A stretch of 64,000 bases of DNA, taken from Amyelois transitella. Taxonomy: Eukaryota > Arthropoda > Insecta > Lepidoptera > Pyralidae. The notes under the pieces are model-generated. The model worked only from the letters and a program-made list of their open reading frames with translations, had not been told where the DNA came from and made no database searches. Below are positions 34,701 to 46,700 of the stretch, in pieces (position 1 is the stretch's first letter; the number at the start of each line of letters is the position of its first letter). The DNA lies in NCBI RefSeq assembly GCF_032362555.1, contig NC_083529.1:1364001-1428000 (forward strand). Direction: 5' to 3'. The translations under genes were made by a program, and so were the position numbers.

Positions 34701-37700
34701 TTTTTGATTCCAACCTACTTGGTTGTACAAACAAACAAACTCTTCAGCTTTATAATATTAGAATAGATACAGGTATTAAACGCGCACGTAACATACCTTT
34801 ATTACTACTTACTATATTAATAAAGGTATTACTTACGTAACGTATTACTTACTAGCGGACCCGAAAGACTTCGTTCTGTCAAAAAGATTTGTAATGTAGC
34901 AGTTTTTTATTCTTACCTATTTTATAATCTGAAAATTTATTATATTATAAGAATTGGGCAAATTGGTCCAGGCGTTGTTGCGTTATGCTCTTACCACTGA
35001 ACTGAACGAGGCCTTTCAGTATTTTTCAAGAATGTTAGTTCTTTTATCCCCTAAAGAATTAGAACGTGATCATAAGTAGGTATATATAGCGTAAGAGAAA
35101 CAACTAGCCCATACAAACCTTTTTTCGTTTTCCAGCCGGTAGACATGTCGAGACATGTCCGTGACCCCGTAAAGATTTCAAATATTTTCCTCAATTTTCA
35201 GATGGCCAGGCGCCTCTCTCATCATGATCAAAGGCTACAAGCACCTTAAAGACTGCGCGTACATTGGAGACGATTCTTCGGAAGAACTCGACGAGCTACT
35301 AGAAGCTAACAAACTTGGATTGATATCCAACACGGAACTGGCGAAGAAGATACAAGAACTGAACAGAGTGGAAGGGAAAGCCAACAATCCGGGTAAGAAT
35401 GATTTTTTCCATTTCATGACAATTCAATTGCTCCGTCCATCCAGTTAGACCATACTGCTATTTAGAGCGGGCAGTTATCCAATTTAGAAAGTTGCTTCTG
35501 AGAAATTCGTGATTACATTTAAGGAATAATGAACTAACACTTAAAACCTCACCTCACAAGTAATAGCAAGATATCTATCATCATTTGAAGAAATAACTCC
35601 TGAACACATAGGATCATAAGCGCATCACGGACTCATCTCCGTAGAATTGAGGACACAACTTGGTCTAACACCAACAGATGATAAATTTGATGACTCAAAC
35701 AGTATCATAGCTGTGATAATTTCTGAAGTAGCTGCCACGTGTCGAAGATAACTAATCAGTTTATCAGTTTTTAACGAGCTCTCGAAACAAGTCGGCTTAA
35801 CACTATAAATAATAACTCAATTAAAGATCGACCTAGAATGACAAACAATAGCCTTGTTAGATGATATGATCGTTAATGGTACACTGTTTTATGATATTTG
35901 TAAAGACAAACATTCCGCCTCTTTCCCGGTGGAGTAGACAGATACTTCAACTAATTTTCATCTACAAGTTAATGATGATATATAAGTACTATTAACAGAG
36001 ACGCTTGCATGAAAATATATATGAATTAAGCGAAAGAGGTATGCAGGGATCGTGGTTATAAGAAAGTAGTCTTTGCTCCTCCGGAAAAAATGCGTGAGTA
36101 TGGTCTATCTCCTAACACGTTACTATTTACTTAAAAGAATTGAACACATTGATTAATCCCAATTCCAACTAATATTTAAACGCGAAAGTAAGTTTACTTG
36201 TGTGAAATTTTGCGTATATAATATTAAAATCTGAAGAAGAACTCTTCTTGAATTCTTTTCATCCCAATAGAACCTAATGGTTCCCGTGGTATTTGCGAAA
36301 AACCTGCATTCTTTTGTAGGTCGCACGAAATTCGCGCAGGCAAAGCTGCGGGCAAAAGCTAGTTATATATTTATGGTGCTAAATAAATATTCCATTATGT
36401 GTGTAAAAGTTAGAAGCATATGTAATCGTTTGGTTTCTAGATGAAATGAAGCGACAGAAAGCTGGTGTAAGTTTCCACGATCCAAGCAATGCGGCTAACG
36501 TGACGTATCCTGATTCAGAACCAACACTAGATGTTACCGATCATGATCCCAAGGTAATAAATCACTTTGCTTTACTAGGTAATAATCAGATTTACTCCTT
36601 TAAAAATTTTAAACAGTTTGTTCATTTGTAAAGGAAAAAAATTGTTTGTTTTCTTTATTGAACAAAAAAATTAAATCATACAGTATTTGTAATTAAAAAA
36701 AAGTACAATGGCGGATTTATCCCAATTGGGATATCTTAAAATCAATATAATTATAATTCATATTGCGTGTTGGTATTTATGTATTATTATTTTTAAAGGA
36801 TTCTGTTATAGTTGCCTTTTGCACATACTGTACTTAAAATAATGCATCATCCCGCAGAGACTGAGATGAAATATAATTATATAAAAAAAACAATACTACG
36901 CGGTCCAAAAATAATAGTAGGTACGAGAAAAGTATAGTCTTACATATACTTTAATTTATAGTCTTAAACGAAAACTACCTCAAATTTAGTTTCTCAAATT
37001 ACAATTATATTATTCAACACAATTGGTGCAATTAACTTGTATATTTTCGCTTTTCGACATAATTAACATAAAATTTGTTATCAACGTTGTCATTGTATGT
37101 TCTTTCAAAAATGTATTTTCTCCATTTCAAGACCTAAAGAAAAATATCAAAACATTGTTTTTAAAATTATGATTTATACGGTTAATGAAAAAAGAATCAA
37201 AAAGAAACATTTTATTCGCATTGCTTTAAAATAACAAGAAACATAACCAGAACATTAGTCCTAAGTGGTCTTATAAAAAACTATGTTTCTCTTTTCAGGA
37301 GCTCCGTGAAATACTAGAACGCCTTCACGCTCTCCGCGAGGCTGCTAAACAAGAATCTTTGAAATATTACCATCCGCCAGACCACTTGATGTCTCTGCCA
37401 GCCCTCCACAGGCATAGAGACGCCAATGTCGATAAAGATGAGAGAAGGTTCTTAATTTTCAAAGGTAGGTTAGCATCTATTGAAATTGTCAATGATCTTT
37501 TCAGTTTGTAGAATGTCAATGAAGCTAAAGTTCATAAAATTGGGTTTCTTATTTAAAGTGATGGGATAGCAACCTGTAACTAATTGAATCTCAATTCTAT
37601 TATTGAGACATCATTTTAACTTGACCTGCAAATCTTTTAAACTATTTATACTTATTACTTATATACTTACTATATCTCGTATCGTAAATTGCCTAAAACA

Positions 37701-40700
37701 AACCCTGAAAGAAAATATCACTATTAAATATTTCAAAATATAATTTTCAGATATTGACGGCAAAAGCAGTGATGGAGATGAAAGTTTTGATAATAAAACT
37801 ATAGAGATCACTGCAAATAAAACAACCACTAATAATCCTACTAAAACAATGGAGAGAAAAAATATTCAAACAAATATAGTAACAGACAAACCTGAAATTA
37901 CAACAACGACTATAAAAGCAGAAGATCAGAATACAGAAGACATTAAAGATGATGTTGAGACTACAACTGATGGGCTTCAAATTGTTGCTACTAAGTTCAC
38001 TACAAAGGTAAGAAACGCATAAAATGTACACAACATTTTTAAAAACAGTTGGAATATTTATCAGTTAAACCAAAACTTATATCAAAAGGTTCTATCATAA
38101 ATACTTCAATGTTTATTATTCATGTAATGAAAAGCAGCATATGTTATCTAAAACACATTTGTACAATCAAACATTTCCAATATAAGCAAGTTCAAATGAC
38201 TAAACAGAAAATTTTAAACCCTTAAATTTAGTAGGTTAACTTTATTGAGTGTCCTAGCTATATTTAAGCTAATATATCAATTTAAAAACCGATGTATGTT
38301 TTCCCTTTTACACAAATTTTGAGTAGGGGTAAAATGGGGGAAAAAGTTTTATCCTAAAAGCTTCTTTGTTGATAGGGTAAACCACCGATTGTTAAAAATT
38401 TTATAACGGGGAATTTCGAAATTAGCTAAGGCAATTTGACTAGCAATTTTTGGGACACCTGTGCCGTTTTAATAAACACAATTTTGTCTCTGTCTTTAGT
38501 TTTCATTATCTTATTCAAAAGTATCAAAATAACATTAAATGCTTTATTTGCCAGGATGTTGGCATTACATTGTTTTACGAGTAAAATTCGCAATATTTGA
38601 AGAGCAAATATTTCAGCAAGAAAAAATCTCTATTACGGAGACAATTCGCATTTATTTTGAGAATTATCTAATCAGCGAATTTCTGTGTATGTCTACTTGA
38701 TTCTTAGTAAATATTAAATACAATGAGAGTGTTAAATATTAATGGAATGAAAAGCAGAATTTTAATGGAAAATTTTCAACAGACGTATGTGGAATTATCT
38801 AGGATAAGAATTAGAATAATCTACTTAGTCAATAGAGCAGTGTGCCATTCGATAAATATAATGTGGTCTGAGGTTCAAATAGATAACATATTCCTTCTGA
38901 GAATAACAATCAGGCATTGAGTATGGGGTAATAGAATAGGGTCACGTTTCTGTATGTATAGTATAGGTACTCGTATATGAGACGAAACTGAAATTCCTAA
39001 TTTAACGAAAGCTATATCCAAAGTTGTCAAAGAGAGGTGATCTAAATCAAATGTTACATGTAAAAGCGAGAATAAATATTATCTTTATCTACATAACTAG
39101 TTTTTTTTAAAAGAAATATCTCTAAAGAAGAATCTGAATCAAGTGTAAACTTACGAGAAAATATCAGTTTATCATTTCTATATCATTTAAGTAATTATGA
39201 AAATAAAATTATGAATACTAATAACAAAATTTTTAGTTTTAACAATTTAATTATCAAACACCTGATATAATCAATTCGATCGCACTTCTCTGATTTATCA
39301 ATTGCTTCAATAGGATTTAAAAAAATCTTCTATAGATTTGCTTCTGATTTTAATTATCATAAAAAAAAACAAAAAACTTAGAGTAAAGAAAGCTATGAAT
39401 GTAACAAACTTACAATGACTCTCCAGCAATACAATTTATATGCAGGTGCCTATAACTGAAGAACCAAATTCAAGAGAAGTGTTTGAAGATGTTCTGCGGA
39501 GGTTACGGGCGCTTGGAGAGAGGGGCACGAGAGTGCTGGCTCGGCTACACGATACAATGGGAGTGGAATACCACGAGGTGAACGAACACTGTGTTTAGAT
39601 AATTAGCCGGGATGTAAAATAAAAAACTGTTGGTAAAATAAAGAGAAACTATAATAAAATACTAAAAACATACTATAATAATAATCCTAACTTCAATACG
39701 TCTTAAATCATTGTTGTGAAAATTAACAATGAAGATCGTCATTTTTCGTTTTCTAAAAATACACTGTGTGAAGAAATAATTCTTGACAGTTGATACGTTT
39801 TTTTTAATCAAAGAAGTTTTGGAAATAAAATATAGATTTTTTGACATGTTAGCGGTATCTGGTCTTTGGAAAATGCCCCAAAGACATAAGATTTCATTCC
39901 ATCGATTAAGATAATGTTAATTATTTTAAATTATGGCCTGGCTGATATATTTTATGTTCCTATGTTTAATACAGAAAAAAATGAGATTGCAAATCACAAT
40001 AATAATTTATTTAAACCTTTTCAGTCCAATTTGGATGGCAAGCCTAAACCTGATATAATGTCCAGGGTAACGGGCAGCGGTGAGGAGTTGGACCACCTCA
40101 GGCAGGTGCTGGTGGAAGCCATAGATGAGGAGAAGACGAGGTACCAGAGACAACGTAAGTTTGTCACTAAATAATAGGAGCCGGAAATCCAGTCGACACA
40201 AATAATGCTATTATGATTATTATTGCACACAAAATTGAAGAGATTAGTATCTTTGAGACATTTAGAGACAATGTAGAAGTGGTGAAACCTCAAAATGTAA
40301 ATAAAGTTATACTTTTGTTTCCTGCAGAGTAAATAACTATTTAACAGAATATCAAAACCTTTAAACAAACAAATGTCATTTAACCGTTTTTAACTAGTCT
40401 CTCACAAACTTTGTATATACATATAGTTAACGTTTCTGTAAATATTTTGATTTAAGTTTCTGTAAAGAAAAATAAAGAAATTTGAATTTTAATACTAGTT
40501 AATTTTGTCAAGAACACCTGAAAGATGACAGGTATACGAGAACATTAAATTGAAGACGACCATTCAAAATTTTAGACAGGAGAGTTTAAAAGTAGACCTC
40601 GGGCCCGAGGATCTGGCAATGATGATAGAAAGAGTACAAGTTATAAAAATAACTTTCCCTTTTCAGAAAAACGACGTGACGCCCGCGAGGCCGCTCGCAC

Positions 40701-43700
40701 TAAAAGGGAACTAATGTTAGGTCAAATTGAACTGCAGAAATCTTTCAATGAAGACGACGAAGCCAGAGACTACGCTGCTGAAGAGGTAACTACATTTTTA
40801 GTTTCATATTTGACGGCCTCTGTGGCGCAGCGGTATTACGCTTGTCTGTGACACCGGAGGTCCCGGGTTCGAATCCCGTCCAAGGTATGATGAGAAAACA
40901 ACTTTTTCTGATTGGCCTGGGTTTTGGATGTTTGTCTTTATAAGTATTTATTGTAAAATATAGTACCGTTGAGTTAGTATCTCGTAACACAAGTCTCGAA
41001 CTTACTTCGAGACGAACTCAATTCGTATAATTTGTCCCGTATATATTTATTTGTGTAATATATGCTTTATGGATACTCCTATACCTGCGTAACTTACCCA
41101 CATCTGAATAAAGGAATTTAGCCTTAGAGAACTCGTCACAGGGTCGTTAAACGTTTAACGTAAAAATTTATGATTACGTGGATGTCGTAAAAGGCGACTA
41201 AGGGATAGGCTTACAAACTTGGGATTCTTTTTCAATGGGCTAGCAACCTGTCACTATTTGAATCTCAATTCCATCATTAAGCCGAATAGCTGAACGTGGC
41301 CTATCAGTCTTTTTAGGACTGTTGCCTCTGTCCACCCCACAAGGGACATAGACGTGACCATATGTATGTAATACAACTTCACAGGGTCTCCAACCAGACG
41401 GTTACGCGGAACACCACGAGCACATCAATGAGACCACAGCCTTCGACATGAGCAACTCAGAATACTGGTCATCATTCTCCAGCAGCGAGGAAGCGTTGTT
41501 GGAGTGCGATGGGCTGATCCTCAATCTGCCACTGACGCCATCTGCTGGCTGCACTGATAAAGCTACGGATGACCAGACTTATAACGCTGCTAGATCTAAC
41601 GCCCTAACGTATAGGTAATCTTCTTCCTCATTGTTGTATCCTCACCTACCTGGATAATTTTTTTCCTCCTCGCTTTAGTCCTGGTTGCATCCTCACCTCC
41701 CTGGAGAGGAGCCTGAGGTATGCCCTTGACCATGGACCCTAGATTGGGTGAGGTTTTTACACGAAGCGACTCCTATCTGACCTCCGCAACCTTTGCAAGT
41801 GAACCTAGTCAGTATTGGATCCATGGTTACGCATTCAAGTGCCTGAATGTGCAGGTTTCCTCACGATGTTTCCACTCACCGTAAGAGCATCGGTTAGTCT
41901 TCAAACTAACTTTGAAAATAGTCATTGGTACATGGCCGTGGTGGGATTTGAACCTGTGCCTTTCTGCGCGTCACGCATTTTAACCGGGCACCTTACCAAT
42001 TCGACCACTGATGCTGTAACGTTTAGGTAATGTGATAAGCTTACAAACTTGGGATTCTTTTTTAGGCGATGGGTTAGCAACCTGTCACTATTTGAATCTC
42101 AATTCTATCATTAAGCCAAATAGCTGAACGTGGCCATTCAGTCTTTTCAAGACTGTTGACTTTGTCTACCCCGCAAGGGATATAGACGTGGCCATATGTA
42201 TGTATGTATCCCTTAGTCGCCTTTTACGACATCCATGGGAAAGACTAATCTGTAATCTATTAACCTAGGATATCTACCACGGTTGAACAACAAACCGTAT
42301 CAAATTTCATTGTAAAGTTTTTGCTTAATGTATTTACAATGTGACAGAACTTAAACCGACACAGACTGTCTGACATCATTCTAATAAAATAGAACTGGCC
42401 ATGAAGATCAATGTTAGGTCGGGAACTACCATAGACTTACAACTAGTTAGATAGCTCACGTTCAGGAAAACTAGATGTCAAGATGTTTTCTGCTCCGTAT
42501 CAAATTTAATTGTGAAGTTTTTGCTTAATGTAAGTATTTACAATGTGACAGATCTTAAACCGACACAGACAGTCTGACATCATTCTAAAGAAATAGAACT
42601 GACCATGAAGATCAATGTTATGTTACGCTATAGGTTGGGAACTACCATAGACTTACAACTAGTTAGATAGCTCACGTTCAGGAAAACTAGATGTCAAGAT
42701 GTTTACTGCTTAGGTACAACAGTTTTTACGCCAACGTTTCGTTTTCACCCGTTTATTTGATTTTACATACATATAATCAAGTTTATACCCATGCAGGGTA
42801 GACTATTATACAACTATTGTTACAAGTAGAATCCCAAGCTTATAGGCCTATGCCTTAGTCGCCTTTTACGACAATTTTAAACATACATTAAACATAGAAC
42901 TTGATACAGCACAAGGCTACATTCAGAAACTTCAAATAATCGCTACACAATATCGAATGACATATTTGCGAAAGAATGTACATTTGTCGCTCCTACAAAA
43001 ACTGATTATAATAGTTCTTTGGTTACCCACCGGGATTTGGACGCGCGAAAGACTTTACATTTTTCAACAGCGCAGTGCTAATTTGATACAAACTATTTTT
43101 ACTTAAATAAAATCCAAAAATTATAAATGTTCTACATAAAACTAAGTACCTACTACATAATACATACATACATAAAATCACGCCTCTTTCCCGGAGGGGT
43201 AGGCAGAGACTACCTCTTTCCACTTGCCACGATCTCTGCATATTTTCATTCGCTTCATCCACATTCATAACTCTCTTCATGCAAGCTCGGCGGTTTCGGG
43301 TACTTTTGATCTGACCCTTTTCCAGGACGTCCTTAATACATAATACTATAGGTAAAATGTTTTATTTCAAATGAGGGCAGCACTGCGCCGTTGAAAAGTG
43401 AGAAATGACTCTTAATCACTCGTAAGGTCTATCTATATCTATGTCAGTGGTAACAACATTCCTAGAAACTTTAATTGATGACAGATTTATCTAGACATTG
43501 TCACAGAACACTAATTGGTGATCAGACACAGTCGTGTGATAAAAATCAATCTGAATAAGGATTTCATTTGATTGTCTAATAGCGATAAGGCATATCAAGT
43601 TCCTCTATAGCCGTGGCGGACCAATCTATATTTTGCGTGCTATCTTTCCCCTGGATGTCGTAGACGGCGACTAAGGAAATAGACATATTTATTCATTACA

Positions 43701-46700
43701 TGCTTTTAACATGATCCAACATGAATTACGTTAAGTTACCCTGCTAGGGTTGTGGAGGTCAGGGTGACTCTCCCAAGACCATGGTCAAAATGCACACCAC
43801 GGACTTCTCCCCGGAGAAGTTAAAATGGAGTGTGAAACATGATTACTGTTACCTATTATTATTGTAGTTTCGTGTTGGTCCCAACACCAATATAAAAAAG
43901 CATAGGAACACTCCCTCTCTTTCCCATGGATCTCGTAAAAGGCGACTATAGGATAGACTTGTAAACTGGACATTTTAGGCGACGGGCTGGCAACCTGTCA
44001 CTATTTGAATCTCAATTCTAGCAGTAAGCCTACGAGTATCAGCTGAACGTGGCTCAATGCTATCAGTGTTTAAAGACTGATGGCTCTGTCTACCCGGCAA
44101 AAGACATAGACGTGATCATATAAATGAATGAATGATTTGATGATGATGAATTTGCAAATTAAATATCTTTTTATTTTGTTTTGCGTCGTGTTGTTCCAAT
44201 CCCTTTAGAGTATGACCACTTCATCTCTTTGCCATGGATATCGTAAAAGGCGACTAAGGAAATAGGAGCTCAACGAGAGCAAGCATGCTGGTCTGGTTGT
44301 AAAGAAAACACATTGTGTGTGCCAGATTTTCTTTCCGTGCAGATTTTAAAAGTCAAATCAAGCGAAAGCCTTGGAATTTTTCTTGTGGACAACGGCTAGT
44401 CATTATTTGAATCTTAATCCTAAAATTCTCACGGCCAAGCTCGGCCTTGCAGTCTTGACAAGACTTACAAGACTCTTTCTACCCCGTAAAGGACACAGAC
44501 GTGATTACATATATGTATATGTATCGTTATTTTGTATCAGGGTACCAGCAAATGGCTACTACTTCTTCGTCTTCAACTCGGAAAACGAGGTCCAGACGAA
44601 CTTCATCAAAGCCAAGTTCGACCTTCAGAAGACCAGATATGACGTAGCCAGGACCGCTTTGAGAGAATGCAAGAACAGCACTGAAAGATGTGACCTCCCT
44701 TTAGACATATTCTCGAGTCAGAAGGTAAGCCGCCGTGTGGTTCCCGGCACTATTACAAAAAAGAATAGGACCACTCCATCTCTTTCCCATGGATGTCGTA
44801 AAAGGCGACTAAGGGATAGGCTTATTAACTTGGGATTCCTCTTTTAGGCGATGGGCTAGCAACCTGTCACTATTTGAATCTCGGTTCTATCATTAAGCCA
44901 AATAGCTGAACGTGGCCATTCAGTCTTTTCAAGACTGTTGGCTCTGTCTACCCCGCAAGGGATATAGACGTGATCATATGTATGTATGTATGCAGAAGGT
45001 AAGTTTAATACAAACATACATAAAATCACGCCTCTTTCCCGGAGGGATACGCAGAGACTACCTCTTTCCATTTGCCACGATCTCTGCATACTTCCTTCGC
45101 TTCATCCACATTCATAACTCTCTTCATACAAGCTCGGCGGTTTCGGGTACTTTTGACCTGACCCTTTACCAGGACGTCCTTAATAAAAGTAAGTTTATTA
45201 TTCATTGGGATGTCATTAAGGGGATGCAAAATTCCTATTTTTACTTAAAGACCCGACTAAACGTGGCTTTCAGTCTTTGTGAGACTGTTGGCTCTGTCTA
45301 CCCCGTAACGGATAAAGACACGATGATAGAAATGTATGTACGTACATATTTAAAGACCGTGTGGTTCCCGGTACCAATAAAAAAAAAGAATAGGACCACT
45401 CCATCTCGTTCCCATGGACGTCGTAAAAGGCGACTAAGGGATAGGTTTATAAACTTGGGATTCTTCTTTTAGGTGATGGGCTAGCAACCAGTCACTATTT
45501 GAATCTCAATTATATCATCCAGCCAAAAGGCTGAACGTGGCCAATCAGTATTTTCAAGACTGTTAGCTCTGTCTACCCCGCAAGTGATATAGACATGATT
45601 ATATGTATGAATCGTACACTCAATATCGTCGTAATAATACAAAATAATAATTATTAATAGACTGGTCACAACTAACAACTAAATAAATATGGAATTCGCA
45701 TGCCAATCAAACAGTGTTTGCGTCTGACATCATGTTATTACAACGCGTTACTTGGGTCAATGTGTACAAAGCGGTGTTCACATTGAACAAATTTTTGTTT
45801 GTTTGTAAACTCTTTATTGCACATAAAAATAAATAAAACAAATTACAAAACAATTATTGGATTTAGAATAATATGTACAATGGCGGACTTATCCTCAATG
45901 GGATTTCTTCCAGTCAATTTTCATACATACATACATACGTCTATATCCCTTGCGGGGTAGACAGAGCTAACAGTCTTGAGAAGACTGAATCTCATATATG
46001 TACGACTGAATATCATTAAGCCAAATAGCTTAATGATAGAATTGAGATTCAATAGTGACAGGTTGCTAGCCCATCGCAACAAAAACAGAATCCCAAGTTA
46101 GTAAGCCAATACCTTTGTCGCCTTTTACGACATCCATGGGAAAGAGATGGAGTCGTCCTATTCTTTTTTGTATTGGTTCCGGGAACCACACGGCACTAAC
46201 TAACTAACTAAAAAAATTTCATTTATATAATTTCGTATTTCAAAACTTTTATTCATTATTTTGGGACATTTCAATATCACTTAATAATTGTCGTATCTTT
46301 TGGTTTCACAACATTGGTTGACGTCAAATAAATAACTTAAAACTAAGTTCATTACCGCTTCCAAAGCTCAAAAAAAACTAATCTCGGTTTGGGCGAATGG
46401 TTCCACTGGCAGAGAATCTCGGCGGCATTAAGTCCACCTGTTTTACATTTTTCGTGCATAAAGTTTAATTAAATAAATAAATAAATACCCAAGACCCAGG
46501 TCAATCAGAAGAAGTTACTTTTCCATCATGACCCGTCCGGGGATCGAACCCGGTACCTTTTAATTAAAATTAGACGCGAGAAAGCCAGTAAAAGTCTTCC
46601 TTGATCTCAGAAATAAATATAGGACGGTTATACGAGTATGTTTTTATTTATTATTTATTGTTATAATTACAATTTGTAAAGTACAAGTACCCGAAACCGC

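Larger units (their letters stand above)
44719..45197 (+). promoter_or_regulatory. Triplicated 5' splice-site region of exon 13
   Basis: The annotated donor is 44725 (GTAAGC). A SINE-A fills 44730-44992 and is flanked by CAGAAGGTAAG at 44719-44729 and 44993-45003. This duplication covers the last six exon bases and the first five intron bases. A SINE-B in opposite orientation follows, flanked by GTAAGTTTA at 44999-45007 and 45189-45197. The original junction was evidently CAGAAG/GTAAGTTTA. The best consensus donor (GTAAGT, 44999) now lies after the SINE-A. Confidence 0.85.

Noticed and set aside
37747..38031. 94-residue minus-strand frame
   Set aside because: It is antisense to exon 8 of the APD-like gene, which fits the phase of its neighbours exactly.
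40813..40885. tRNA-like A- and B-boxes
   Set aside because: They belong to the head of a tRNA-derived SINE with a 150-base tail; the acceptor stem and anticodon arm do not form a proper cloverleaf.
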